The translations under genes and the position numbers were made by a program. A stretch of DNA of 57,234 bases from Clostridiales bacterium (lineage in GTDB: Bacteria; Bacillota; Clostridia; Oscillospirales; Oscillospiraceae), in the NCBI GenBank assembly GCA_004557735.1, contig SFFV01000011.1, positions 1 to 57,234 of the forward strand, given 5' to 3'. The notes beneath the pieces were generated by a model. That model saw only the letters and a list, made by a program, of their open reading frames with translations. It ran no database searches and was not told the origin of the DNA. Numbering within the stretch: position 1 is the stretch's first letter; each line of letters opens with the position of its first letter. Of this stretch, positions 1-8,712 are shown in pieces.

Positions 1-429
1 GTTTTCCGTCTTATTAAACAATTCGCCGATCTGCTTGAAGCTCATCTCTCCCAGTGTGCGCCACATGAAAACCTCTTTATATGGGTCAGGCAGTTCATGC
101 AGCAGCTTTTTTACGCATTGCGCGTCCTCGTTTCGGAGAAGCGTTTCGTCAGGCGTTTCTTCGGGCGTGGGATCGCACTGTTCCGCATCTGCAACCGGCT
201 CGACATTTCGGTTCTGTTTCAAGTGGGTGTAGTAACAGTTTTTTGCGATCTGGCACAGCCACACACGAACATCGCAGTCGCCTCGAAACGTATCGATGAC
301 CCGCAGCGCACGGAAGAACGCTTCGCTGGTGATATCTTCCGCAAGCCGTTCATTTCCGCCTGACAGCCGCCGGACATACAGAAATACGTCTCGGAAATAG
401 TCTTTATATATCTGTTCAAAATCCGCCAC
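1..429 (-). CDS. ECF-type RNA polymerase sigma factor (3' end beyond window)
   Basis: Sigma-70 family, extracytoplasmic-function type, which directs RNA polymerase to a small regulon. The 143 visible codons hold a region 2 (about residues 1-70, including AEDITSEAFFRAL and a VRVWLCQIAKN helix), an acidic linker (about 72-95) and the start of region 4 (LPDPYKEVFMWRTLGE, then the HTH FKQIGELF). The start is GTG, chosen because AAAGGAGGTGATAC sits directly upstream. It follows the ABC permease by about 40 bp on the same strand, so it is probably the third gene of that operon. An anti-sigma factor may lie beyond the window edge. The gene ends outside the window. Confidence 0.8.
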   Translation of the reverse strand, partial: MADFEQIYKDYFRDVFLYVRRLSGGNERLAEDITSEAFFRALRVIDTFRGDCDVRVWLCQIAKNCYYTHLKQNRNVEPVADAEQCDPTPEETPDETLLRNEDAQCVKKLLHELPDPYKEVFMWRTLGEMSFKQIGELFNKTEN

Positions 430-469
430 CGTATCACCTCCTTTGCGACGAAAATAGGAAAAACTATAA

Positions 470-1669
470 TCATCGCTGCGGTTCCCTGCGCCTGTATAGC
501 CATACCGACAGGCATGAAAACAGCACTGCAAATACCACAGAGCAAACAATGATCAGTATTTTACGTTCCACCAACAGCCCGAAAATGTTGTAATAATCTG
601 CCGCTGCAAACAGCGTGTCGATATTTCCAATCACGGCGGAAGGGAGCAGTTTCATACAGCGGTGAATGAGCGGCGACAATCCCGAATAACTAAACGACGG
701 GAGGATATACGCAAGTACAGCGGGAACAAACGCTGTAAACGCATTATTTGCCACAGCGGAGAACAGCATTGCAGTTGCGGCTGCTGCGGCTGACGCCAGC
801 AGTCCGAACAGCAACCACAAGCCCAATGCACCGCCTATGGACAGGTTATACGGCGATTTCCGATTGATAAGCTGTATGCTTGCGGGCAGGCTGGATGTTC
901 CGTATATGCAAAGCTGTGTAACAATGGCAACGATTGCAAAAATAGAGAATAGGACAACCGCATAGAGCATCGCAGCCAGCACTTTGGCTACAAGCAGACG
1001 GCTTTTACCGTAACGGGTCGTGAGCAGAATAGCGTCTGTTCCGGTGCTCGTTTCATCGGCGAACAGCGGTACAACACCAATTACGATCAATAGACCGACT
1101 ACATATTGAAAGAAAAAGGGAATTGTATTAAAGAAATCCTCCCAGCCTCCCATATATGCGCCATAAAGCGGATAATCTATATGGTCATAAGCTGCCAGAA
1201 CTTTTTTGACAATGGGACTTTCCGGGTCTGCGGCGGGAACCAGCCCGTGCTCTCCGGGTAATTTCTCAATCGTTCCCGCATATAACTCGGAAAGGTCACC
1301 TGATTCCCTCGCATCCTGCACATACATTGGCAGATAATAAGTACGCGCGCCTACTGACACGATCACGCGGCAGCGGTTAAACTGCTGCCAGTATGCGTTT
1401 TCATTTCCGGCTTCCACTTCAGCGCGGATCGCCTCCGCTTCATTCCAGAGCTTTTCCAGTTCCTCAAGGGGAATCCTGCCAGAATAGATGTTCTGCAGCT
1501 CCCGGTCATAGCGGATGGCCCCAAAGCCTTTTAATGGCTTCATGTCCTCCGTAACAGTGCTATATTGCATGGCGGAGACGATCGGTGCAGCAATCAACCA
1601 TATAAGTCCTACCGAAAGAAGGATCAGAATCGTTTTTTTCCGAAATAGCTTGTATAGCTCATATCTCAC
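470..1669 (-). CDS. ABC-2 type transporter permease
   Basis: Membrane subunit of an ABC exporter. One N-terminal transmembrane helix (about residues 13-34) is followed by a soluble extracytoplasmic section of about 140 residues, then five or six hydrophobic helices from about residue 185 to the end. This is the layout of ABC-2 permeases of the bacteriocin-immunity/lantibiotic type. The start codon overlaps the stop of the ATPase gene by four bases (ATGA), so the two are translationally coupled. The ECF sigma gene follows. Base composition is visibly more AT-rich than the glycogen genes to the right, which suggests separate ancestry. The substrate cannot be told from sequence. Confidence 0.8.
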   Translation of the reverse strand: MRYELYKLFRKKTILILLSVGLIWLIAAPIVSAMQYSTVTEDMKPLKGFGAIRYDRELQNIYSGRIPLEELEKLWNEAEAIRAEVEAGNENAYWQQFNRCRVIVSVGARTYYLPMYVQDARESGDLSELYAGTIEKLPGEHGLVPAADPESPIVKKVLAAYDHIDYPLYGAYMGGWEDFFNTIPFFFQYVVGLLIVIGVVPLFADETSTGTDAILLTTRYGKSRLLVAKVLAAMLYAVVLFSIFAIVAIVTQLCIYGTSSLPASIQLINRKSPYNLSIGGALGLWLLFGLLASAAAAATAMLFSAVANNAFTAFVPAVLAYILPSFSYSGLSPLIHRCMKLLPSAVIGNIDTLFAAADYYNIFGLLVERKILIIVCSVVFAVLFSCLSVWLYRRREPQR

Positions 1670-2544
1670 AGCATTTCACCGCCTTTCTGCCCCGTATAAA
1701 AGAGATAAGCATCTTCCAGATCCGGACAGGCTGGCTGCGCTCCCTCAAAGGGACATTTTTCTGCGAGAATGCGCAAGCTCACCCCCTGCGGCGTATGGTG
1801 CATTTTACGGATAGTGTGCTGCACAGCGATGCACTCGGCAAGGGAGGGGGCTATTACAGCCTCCCAAACACGTCCGCGCACTTTCTCGGTGAGCATTTCA
1901 ACTGACCCTTTATATAGGATTTTACCGTTATGTATCAGCAGGATCTGATCCGCGATATAAGAAACGTCGGGGACAATATGGGTGGATAAGATCGTTATTT
2001 TGCCACACGATACAGAGCTTATAAGATTTCGGAATCTCACGCGCTCCGAAGGATCAAGACCAGCTGTCGGTTCGTCCAGAATAAGAACATCCGGGTTATT
2101 CAAAAGAGCTTGAGCAATGCCGACACGCTGGCGCATACCACCGGAAAGCTGGACAATTTTGCTGTCTGCAAAGTCTGTTAAGCCTGTCGTTTCCAGCACT
2201 GCACGGATCCTGTCAGCAGCGGCACCACGATCCAGACCTTTCAAATAGGCGAGATAGGAAAGAAAGCGCTTGACGGAAAAATCCGGGTAATAGCCGAAGT
2301 TTTGCGGCAAGAAGCCGAGAATGTTTCGGTATTGCTCTTTGAGGACAGAAATTTCCGTTCCGTCAAAACAGACTGTTCCGGCAGTCGGCTTCATAAGTCC
2401 GCATAGCATGTGCATCAGCGTTGTTTTTCCCGCCCCATTGGAACCGAGCAGCCCATATACACCCGGCGTCAAATTGACTGTCACGCTGTCAACCGCTTTC
2501 TTCTTTCCGTATGCCTTTGTCAGCGTGTTCAGTTTCAGTTCCAT
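1666..2544 (-). CDS. ABC transporter ATP-binding protein
   Basis: Cytoplasmic ATPase that drives the neighbouring ABC-2 permease. Visible motifs in order: Walker A GSNGAGKTT (about residues 34-42), Q-loop LPQNFGYYPDF, signature LSGGMRQR, Walker B VLILDEPTAGLD and the switch histidine STHIV. The 292 residues are normal for an exporter ATPase with a C-terminal extension of about 80 residues. A strong AAGGAGG precedes the ATG. It is the first gene of a likely ATPase-permease-sigma operon. Families with this layout export lantibiotics, antibiotics or lipids; which applies here is unknown. Confidence 0.88.
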   Translation of the reverse strand: MELKLNTLTKAYGKKKAVDSVTVNLTPGVYGLLGSNGAGKTTLMHMLCGLMKPTAGTVCFDGTEISVLKEQYRNILGFLPQNFGYYPDFSVKRFLSYLAYLKGLDRGAAADRIRAVLETTGLTDFADSKIVQLSGGMRQRVGIAQALLNNPDVLILDEPTAGLDPSERVRFRNLISSVSCGKITILSTHIVPDVSYIADQILLIHNGKILYKGSVEMLTEKVRGRVWEAVIAPSLAECIAVQHTIRKMHHTPQGVSLRILAEKCPFEGAQPACPDLEDAYLFYTGQKGGEML

Positions 2545-2620
2545 GCTAAGCCTCCTTGCGCACAGGAAAAATATCTTTATTTCTCCCGTTCACTTATATG
2601 ACTTCGCAAAGAGAAAAACC

Positions 2621-2725
2621 TTACAAGATTTCAGAAAAAAATTTTGGCTTATGATTTCGGCTTGCTGCTATCGTCTTGATTCCAATGGCTATGAAACAGC
2701 CGGCAATGATCCCGGTAAAGTTCAT
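2621..2725 (-). pseudogene. Possible 5' fragment of a DUF4491-type membrane protein
   Basis: A 34-codon frame starts MNFTGIIAGCFIAIGI, which resembles from memory the opening of small DUF4491 membrane proteins, and then diverges (KTIAASRNHK...) and stops. The match covers only about 16 residues. I read it as a truncated fragment left by a rearrangement between the ABC genes and the transposase-type remnant. It could instead be a chance match or an intact tiny protein. Confidence 0.25.
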
Positions 2726-2746
2726 CAAGAAAAACCTAATTCCGAA

Positions 2747-2968
2747 AGGATTGCCTTTGCCGTCTTTTCGTGCTCCGCCTTTCGGCTTGGGCAAAATCCC
2801 TTTAAGCGAATTGCGCCCCTCTCAGTTGTGTCGGTATGACCGGTTCCCAAGCTGCTTATGCTCTGATTCCAGTTCATCTGCGATCTCCTGAAAGGTCATT
2901 CTGGCCTGCCGCATGGACAATATTTGCCCTTCTACGGCCTTTAGATGCGTGTATTTTCGTTTCTGCAT
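2747..2968 (-). pseudogene. IS3-type helix-turn-helix protein remnant with in-frame stop
   Basis: Frame beginning MQKRKYTHLKAVEG at 2968, with a GGGGG Shine-Dalgarno upstream. It encodes the short HTH protein (FQEIADEL turn) common in Clostridia and related to IS3 OrfA or its solitary relatives. An in-frame TGA at 2822-2824 interrupts it after SYRHN. The same frame then continues with family-like sequence (LKGILPKPKGGARKDGK), so the stop breaks a once longer protein. No inverted-repeat ends or transposase OrfB are visible. It lies at the border between AT-richer DNA and the glycogen operon. Confidence 0.55.
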
Positions 2969-2979
2969 AACAACGCCCC

Positions 2980-3015
2980 CTGTGTAGTTATTATCCTGCA
3001 CAGAGGGCCTTTTTG
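2980..3015. repeat. Hairpin between the Dabb gene and the HTH remnant
   Basis: An imperfect inverted repeat (CCCTGTGTAG facing CTGCACAGAGGG) with CCTTTTTG after it on the plus strand. On the minus strand it lies just after the last gene of the glycogen operon and may act as a weak terminator. It also covers the GGGGG Shine-Dalgarno of the HTH remnant. Confidence 0.35.
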
Positions 3016-3022
3016 TCATTCT

Positions 3023-3304
3023 TTATTCGTGGTCGAAGATGGTCTTGGCTTCGAGCATGGGGCCGTATTTTTCCTTCCAGGTATGATGTGGCTCGCTCGC
3101 GTCATAGAGCGGCAGCGCCGCGGCGTCCATATCCATGCAGATCATAAGATCAAACCGGTTCGGCCGCCCGGAGCAGGAGGGAAACACGTCCACGCCGTGT
3201 ACGCCGTCGATCGTGAGCGTTCGCGCGAAGATCGCTTCGATCTCTGGCAGGTATTCTCGCCACGGCGTTCCGGGGCGGAATTTGGAAATGATGCAGTGCT
3301 TCAT
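3023..3304 (-). CDS. Dabb-family (stress-responsive A/B barrel) protein
   Basis: A 93-residue protein beginning MKHCIISKFRPGTPW. The pattern of a short ferredoxin-like alpha/beta barrel with the central GVHGVDVFPSC and RFDLMICMDM strands matches Dabb-domain proteins, small dimeric barrels of mostly unknown function. The start at 3304 is preferred over an upstream in-frame one because its ATG overlaps the stop of the GH13 gene (ATGA), implying coupling. It is the last gene of the glycogen operon. What a Dabb protein would do for glycogen metabolism is unknown. Confidence 0.65.
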   Translation of the reverse strand: MKHCIISKFRPGTPWREYLPEIEAIFARTLTIDGVHGVDVFPSCSGRPNRFDLMICMDMDAAALPLYDASEPHHTWKEKYGPMLEAKTIFDHE

Positions 3305-4941
3305 TCGAGAATGTACCCCCTTCCCGGTACGGCAACGCCGAAGCATTCGACGGTTTCTTCTCCGCGGTTGACGAGCGCGAGCACGGAGCCGTTTTCGTCA
3401 TACCGGCGGCAGCCGAGCACATTCTCGCCGGAGAACAGCATTTCACACTCGCCCCGCCGCAGCAGCGGCGTATCCTGATACAGGGCGGTGAGACTCCGGA
3501 CGAAATCCGTGATCGACGTATCGCCGCGCCCCCATGGAAAGCTGCCGCGGTTGTAGGGGTCCGTGCCGCCGGTCATACCGGCCTCGTCGCCATAGTAGAT
3601 GCACGGCACGCCCGGCAGGGCGAACTGGAGAAACATCGCCATTTTCAGCGCGTTTATATCGCCGCCGAGCACCGTGAGCACACGGGCGCGGTCGTGACTG
3701 CCGATAAGATTGAGCGCGGCATAGAGACTTTCTTTCGGGTAGTGCTCCTGGATCGTCCAGAAGGCGTCGCAGGCGGCCTGCGCGCTGATGCGCCCACGCA
3801 AAAAATCGAGCGCCGCGGTGCGGAACGGATAGTGCATCGTCGCGTCCAGCTCGCTGCCGAGGAGATATTCGCGCAGCGCGCCGTAGCTCACCTTGCTGGA
3901 GGCGTCCTCCCAGACCTCGCCGAGCAGGAGAGAATCCTCCTTCTCCGCCTTCATCGCTGCGCGGATGTCGCGGATGAGGCTGTCCGGCAGCTCGTCGGCC
4001 ACGTCCAGCCGCCAGCCGGAAGCGCCGCGCCGCAGCCACCGGCGCACCACGCCGTCCTCGCCGCAGAGAAAATCCCGGAACGAGGGATCGTTTTCCTCCA
4101 CGTTCGGGAGATCGGGCACGTCCCACCAGCATTCGTAGCCGTGGCGGTACTGCGCGCCGAAGCGGAACCACGAGCGGTATTTTTCCGCCGTGCCGTAGTT
4201 GCCGAACTTGTCGAAATACACGCTGTCCGCGCCGGTGTGGCTGAATACGCCGTCGAGCACAATGCGGATGCCGCGTTTGCGCGCGGCCGCACAGAGCGAT
4301 TCAAAATCCTTTTTCTTTCCGAGCAGCGGATCGATGCGGGCGTAGTCCGCCGTGTCGTACCGGTGGTTGCTCGCCGCCTCAAAGATCGGGTTCAGGTACA
4401 AAACCGTTACGCCGAGCGAGGCGAGATACGGCAGCTTTTCCTCAATGCCCCGGAGCGTTCCGCCCCAGAACGGCCACGAGGAGACATCCCCGTTTTCCGC
4501 GCGGGGGTAGAACACCGGGGTGTCCCAGTCGCGCACGAGAAAGCGGTGCGTGCCGCGCCGCGTCTCCGGCTCGCGCGGCGTCCAGCCGCGCTCGCGGGCA
4601 AAGCGGTCGGGGAAAATCTGATAGACGACGCCGTCCTTCCACCAGTCGGGGACGGCGGCTTTATTGTATACCGTGATCTGCCAGGCGCAGGTTTCGTCAT
4701 CTCCGGTGAAAAACGAGTACCAGAGCACGCACGGCGTTTCGGGCAGCGTCACCGTGACGGAAAACCGCCCGCCGCCCTCGGCGGTCATGGGGAGAAGCGT
4801 GTCCTCGCCGGTGAACGGGTGCAGCCGGAGCGTCATGTCCGGCGCGCCCGCCTTTTCCGCGGCGAGATATACCCCCGTCCCGGTCTCGGCGGCGCCGAAC
4901 GGACGGCGGAAGGCGCTGTTTCTGGATTCATGTACGATCAT
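3301..4941 (-). CDS. GH13 alpha-amylase-family glycosidase (neopullulanase/cyclomaltodextrinase type)
   Basis: Intracellular glycoside hydrolase acting on alpha-1,4 (possibly alpha-1,6) glucans. Residues 1-95 form an N-terminal beta domain like CBM34. The catalytic barrel follows, with VVYQIFPDRF, the nucleophile D313 in GWRLDVADE, the acid/base E342 in GEVWED and D417 in SHDRAR. The C-terminal beta domain is short. There is no signal peptide, so it works in the cytoplasm, which fits maltooligosaccharide or glycogen limit-dextrin breakdown. Its start overlaps glgA by four bases and its stop overlaps the Dabb start. Exact specificity within GH13 is not decidable from sequence alone. Confidence 0.88.
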   Translation of the reverse strand: MIVHESRNSAFRRPFGAAETGTGVYLAAEKAGAPDMTLRLHPFTGEDTLLPMTAEGGGRFSVTVTLPETPCVLWYSFFTGDDETCAWQITVYNKAAVPDWWKDGVVYQIFPDRFARERGWTPREPETRRGTHRFLVRDWDTPVFYPRAENGDVSSWPFWGGTLRGIEEKLPYLASLGVTVLYLNPIFEAASNHRYDTADYARIDPLLGKKKDFESLCAAARKRGIRIVLDGVFSHTGADSVYFDKFGNYGTAEKYRSWFRFGAQYRHGYECWWDVPDLPNVEENDPSFRDFLCGEDGVVRRWLRRGASGWRLDVADELPDSLIRDIRAAMKAEKEDSLLLGEVWEDASSKVSYGALREYLLGSELDATMHYPFRTAALDFLRGRISAQAACDAFWTIQEHYPKESLYAALNLIGSHDRARVLTVLGGDINALKMAMFLQFALPGVPCIYYGDEAGMTGGTDPYNRGSFPWGRGDTSITDFVRSLTALYQDTPLLRRGECEMLFSGENVLGCRRYDENGSVLALVNRGEETVECFGVAVPGRGYILE

Positions 4942-6383
4942 GTGAAAAGACCTCGGTAAAGCCTGCGGTATTCAAGCGCGCTCGCGCGCCAGGAGAAGTC
5001 CTGCGCCATGCCCTGTGCGGCGAGATTGCCCCACGCGACGGGGCTTTCGGCGTACAGGCGGCACGCCTCCTGCGTTGTGAAGAGCAGCTCGTGGGCGTTA
5101 AAGTTCAAAAAGCCGAATCCGGTGCCCTCGCCGGTGTAGCGGTTGTATGGCTCGACGCTGTCGGCGAGACCGCCGGTCTGCCGCACAACGGGCACGGCGC
5201 CGTAGCGCATGGAGATCATCTGGCTCAGGCCGCACGGCTCAAAGCGCGAGGGCATGAGGAAAATGTCCGCTCCGGCATACATCCGGCGCGAAAGCGGCTC
5301 GGAAAAGCGGATCTGGGCGCTGAACCGGCCGGGATGCCGGGCCTCGAGCGCGCGGTAATAGTCCTCATACGCCCGGTCGCCCGTGCCGAGCACGGCGATC
5401 TGCGCGCAGGCGAGCATTTCCTCCGCCACGGCGTTGAGAAGATCGAAGCCCTTCTGCTCCGTGAGACGGCTGACGCACACGCAGAGCGGGACCGCCGGAT
5501 CGACCGTGAGACCGAGCTCCTTCTGCAGCGCCTTCTTGTTCGCCGCTTTGCCGTCGGGGTCGGTGTAGTTGCGCACGAGCGCCTTGTCCTTCGCGGGATC
5601 GTAGGAAACGGTGTCGATGCCGTTTAAGATGCCGGAGAGAATGTCGTGCCGCCGCAGAAAGAGATCCTGCAGTCCCTCGCCGAAATACGGCGTGCATATC
5701 TCTTTGGCATACGTCGGGCTGACGGTCGTGACGCGGTCGGAGTAGTTGACGGCTCCGGCCAGATAGTTGACGCACTTTCCGTTGTCGCGCAGAAGCTGGT
5801 TTCGCGCCGCGGCCACGCCGTCGAGACCGAGAATGTCGCTGAGGACGTGGGGGTCGTACTGCCCCTGAAATTTCAGATTGTGGATCGTGAATACGGTGCG
5901 GATGCCGCTGTAGCCGGGGGCGTAGCGGTACTGCTCGCGCAGAAACACCGGCGCGAGCGCCGTGTGCCAGTCGTTGCAGTGCAGAACGTTCGGGAAAAAG
6001 TCCGGCAGATACCGGCAGCACTCGCAGATGGCCTTGGCGAAGAACGCCATGCGCTCGCCGTCGTCAAAGTAGCCGTAGGCGCCGTCGCGCCCGAAGTAAT
6101 ATTCATTATCGAGGAAATACCACGTAACGCCGCCGCGCCGCAGCTCAAAGAGCCCGCAGTACTGGCTGCGCCAGCCGAGCGGGACATAGAACGAGCAGAG
6201 AAACTTCATCTTCTCCTGGTACTCGGCGGGGATCTGCCGGAGCTTCGGCAGCACGGCACGCACCTCGATCGTCGGGCACTGCACCGCGCCGGGGAGAGCC
6301 GCCGCCACGTCGCCGAGGCCGCCGGTCTTCATAAAGGGAGCGGCTTCAAACGCGGCAAAGAGAACGCGCAGCTTTTCCTTCAT
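4938..6383 (-). CDS. glgA: Glycogen synthase (ADP-glucose, GT5)
   Basis: Transfers glucose from ADP-glucose to the non-reducing end of glycogen. The 481 residues are typical for bacterial GlgA. The N-terminal KTGGLGD motif (about residues 19-25) binds ADP-glucose. The C-terminal half has SRLTEQKGFD and the acid motif PSRFEPCGLSQM. Start and stop overlap glgD and the GH13 gene by four bases each, so translation is coupled through this part of the operon. Confidence 0.95.
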   Translation of the reverse strand: MKEKLRVLFAAFEAAPFMKTGGLGDVAAALPGAVQCPTIEVRAVLPKLRQIPAEYQEKMKFLCSFYVPLGWRSQYCGLFELRRGGVTWYFLDNEYYFGRDGAYGYFDDGERMAFFAKAICECCRYLPDFFPNVLHCNDWHTALAPVFLREQYRYAPGYSGIRTVFTIHNLKFQGQYDPHVLSDILGLDGVAAARNQLLRDNGKCVNYLAGAVNYSDRVTTVSPTYAKEICTPYFGEGLQDLFLRRHDILSGILNGIDTVSYDPAKDKALVRNYTDPDGKAANKKALQKELGLTVDPAVPLCVCVSRLTEQKGFDLLNAVAEEMLACAQIAVLGTGDRAYEDYYRALEARHPGRFSAQIRFSEPLSRRMYAGADIFLMPSRFEPCGLSQMISMRYGAVPVVRQTGGLADSVEPYNRYTGEGTGFGFLNFNAHELLFTTQEACRLYAESPVAWGNLAAQGMAQDFSWRASALEYRRLYRGLFT

Positions 6384-7477
6384 ACAACGCCGCCTTTCGC
6401 CAGCACGCAGGGATGCTCCGCCGTGCCGCAGACGACCGTGTACTCGGAAACGGTGACGTTTTTATCGCACACGACGTTTTCGAGCCGCGCGCCCGCCTTG
6501 ACGACGCACTTTTCCATCAGCACGCAGTTGCGGACGACCGCGCCCTTTTCGATGCGGACGTTGCGGAAGCACACGCTGTTCTCCACGCTGCCCTCGATGA
6601 TGCTGCCGGCGGTCATAACGGAGTTTTTCACCGCGGAGCCGGGGGCGTAGAGCGCGGGCGGCGTATCGTGCGCCTTGGTGCGGATGGGCCGGTCGGACTG
6701 GAAGAGCTCGCGGCGGACGGAGCTGTCGAGCAGGTCGAGACTGGCGCGGAAATAGTCCTCCATACCGTCCATGAAGGCGACGTAGCCGTCAAAAGCGCAG
6801 CAGCCGACGGCGACCTCCGGCAGGACGTGGGCGAGGATGTCAAGAAAATCCATATAGTCGAGCGCGGCATAGTCGCGCGCCATGCGGAGCAGGAACGACT
6901 TATCGGCGATGAAGCTGTCAAGCAGGAGGTTTTCGCCCTCGTCCGCGCGCCGGATGCCGGCGACGGTGTCGCCGTCGAGCGTGAGATAGCGCCCCGGGCG
7001 CTTCTCGCCCGGCTGCATTTTCTTATAGAGCAGCGTGACGGGCTTGCCTTCGAGCTCGTGCTTGGCGATCATCGGCTGATAGTCGATATTCGCCACGAGC
7101 GTGCCGGAGCTGACGAGGATATAGTCACCGTCGCCCTGACGGAGATATTCCAGATTGTGCAGCAGATCGCGGAAGAGAAAACGGGCGTTCTCTTCGTGGA
7201 AGCCGAACACCGTGCCGGGCAGAATGTAAAGACCGCCCTCCTTGCGGGAGAGATCCCACGGCTTGCCCGCGCCGACATGGTCCATAATGCTGCGGTAGAA
7301 ATACGGCGTGACGAGTCCCACAGTCTGGATGCGGGAGTTCACCATGTTGCTCAAAGCAAAGTCGAGCAGGCGGTAGCGCCCGCCGAACGGGATGCTCGCC
7401 GCCGGGCGCACCTCGGTAACGGAGCCGAAGCCGGGGACGGAATAGTTGGTAGAAATAAGGCCGATCGTGCGGTTCAT
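6380..7477 (-). CDS. glgD: ADP-glucose pyrophosphorylase regulatory subunit GlgD
   Basis: Paralogue of GlgC that forms a heteromer with it in Firmicutes and tunes its activity. The nucleotidyltransferase fold is recognisable (PFGGRYRLLDFALSNMVNS), but the N-terminal GGxGxRL phosphate loop of GlgC is replaced by ISTNYSVPGFGSV, as is usual for GlgD. A left-handed beta-helix with hexapeptide-like repeats follows from about residue 280. At 365 residues it is of normal length. It lies directly after glgC and overlaps glgA. Confidence 0.93.
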   Translation of the reverse strand: MNRTIGLISTNYSVPGFGSVTEVRPAASIPFGGRYRLLDFALSNMVNSRIQTVGLVTPYFYRSIMDHVGAGKPWDLSRKEGGLYILPGTVFGFHEENARFLFRDLLHNLEYLRQGDGDYILVSSGTLVANIDYQPMIAKHELEGKPVTLLYKKMQPGEKRPGRYLTLDGDTVAGIRRADEGENLLLDSFIADKSFLLRMARDYAALDYMDFLDILAHVLPEVAVGCCAFDGYVAFMDGMEDYFRASLDLLDSSVRRELFQSDRPIRTKAHDTPPALYAPGSAVKNSVMTAGSIIEGSVENSVCFRNVRIEKGAVVRNCVLMEKCVVKAGARLENVVCDKNVTVSEYTVVCGTAEHPCVLAKGGVV

Positions 7478-7495
7478 AGTGTTCCCTCCCTTAAA

Positions 7496-8632
7496 TTAAA
7501 CGTCCACTTCCATCACGGCGTTCTCGCCGATGACGGTGATCTTGCCCGGCGCTCCGATGCTCGCTCCCGCGGCGACGGAGGCGTTTTCGTTGAGGATCGT
7601 GCGCTCGACGCGCGCGCCCTCGCCGACGGTCGATTCCGGGAGCAGGATGGAGTCGCGCACCACCGCGCCCTTTTCCACCGTGACGCCGGGGGAGAGGATG
7701 GAGTTATATACCTCGCCGCAGATCTCGCAGCCGTTGCACACCATGCTGTGCTCCACGCGGCCATCCCCGCCGATGAAGTGGGAGGGGTGCTCGTTGAAGT
7801 TGGAGAGGATGTGCATGCGCGTGTCGTGCAGACGGAACTCGGCGTTCTCGGCAAGAAGCTCCATCTGCGTGGAATAGTAGCTCGGGATCGTGCCGACGTC
7901 CTTCCAGTAGCCGGAGAACTGATAGGCAAAGAGGTTTTTGCCCTGGCCGAGCAGCGTCGGGATGATGTTCTTGCCGAAGTCCTTGTCGCTTTCGGGATCG
8001 GCGTGGTCGGCGAGCAGCGCCGCGCGCAGCACCGGCCAGGTGAAAATGTAAATGCCCATGGAGGCAAGATTGCTCTCCGGCTCCTTCGGCTTTTCGGCAA
8101 AGCGCGTGATGCGCATGTCCTGATCGACGGACATGATGCCGAAGCGGCTCGCTTCCTCCCACGGCACGGTCTTGACCGCAACGGTGAGATCCGCGCCCAT
8201 GAGCTTGTGGAAGTCGAGCATCAGGTTGTAGTCCATCTGGTAGAGATGGTCGCCGGAGAGGATGATGACGTACTCGGGGTCGTACCCGTCGAGAAAATCG
8301 ATGTTGTGGTAAATGGCGTCGGCGGTGCCCTCGTACCATTCGCCGCCGGTCTGCGTGGCGTACGGCGGGAGGATGTGCACGCCGCCCCAGGCCGCGTCAA
8401 GATCCCACGCCGCGCCCGTGCCGAGATACCGGTTGAGCAGCGACGGCTTGTACTGGATCAGCACGCCGACGGTATCGATGCCGGAGTTGACGCAGTTGGA
8501 AAGGGAAAAATCGATCATGCGGTATTTCCCGCCGAACGAAACGGCGGGCTTGGCGATCTTCTCCGTCAGAACACCCAGACGGCTGCCCTGGCCGCCGGCC
8601 AGGAGCATGGCAACGCATTCTTTTTTTCGCAT
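7496..8632 (-). CDS. glgC: Glucose-1-phosphate adenylyltransferase
   Basis: Makes ADP-glucose from glucose-1-phosphate and ATP, the committed step of glycogen synthesis. The start at 8632 (MRKKECVAMLLAGG) is chosen over a longer frame because GGGAGGT lies eight bases upstream and the family begins here. Visible motifs: LLAGGQGSRL, KPAVSFGGKYRMIDF, SGDHLYQMDY and the allosteric/catalytic FAEKPKEP. A C-terminal beta-helix starts at about residue 290. The length of 378 residues is typical. About 80 bp separate it from glgP. Confidence 0.95.
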   Translation of the reverse strand: MRKKECVAMLLAGGQGSRLGVLTEKIAKPAVSFGGKYRMIDFSLSNCVNSGIDTVGVLIQYKPSLLNRYLGTGAAWDLDAAWGGVHILPPYATQTGGEWYEGTADAIYHNIDFLDGYDPEYVIILSGDHLYQMDYNLMLDFHKLMGADLTVAVKTVPWEEASRFGIMSVDQDMRITRFAEKPKEPESNLASMGIYIFTWPVLRAALLADHADPESDKDFGKNIIPTLLGQGKNLFAYQFSGYWKDVGTIPSYYSTQMELLAENAEFRLHDTRMHILSNFNEHPSHFIGGDGRVEHSMVCNGCEICGEVYNSILSPGVTVEKGAVVRDSILLPESTVGEGARVERTILNENASVAAGASIGAPGKITVIGENAVMEVDV

Positions 8633-8712
8633 GGACAAGTACCTCCCTGAGCATATCGTAATGGATTTTATAAACGGGGCCGGCCCCTCGGCGGAGCATG
8701 GTTTGCCGGAAA

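Noticed and set aside
2822..2824. In-frame TGA read as selenocysteine
   Set aside because: No selenocysteine insertion hairpin is visible just after it, and the gene is a transposon-type HTH protein with no reason to carry one. A broken gene is simpler.
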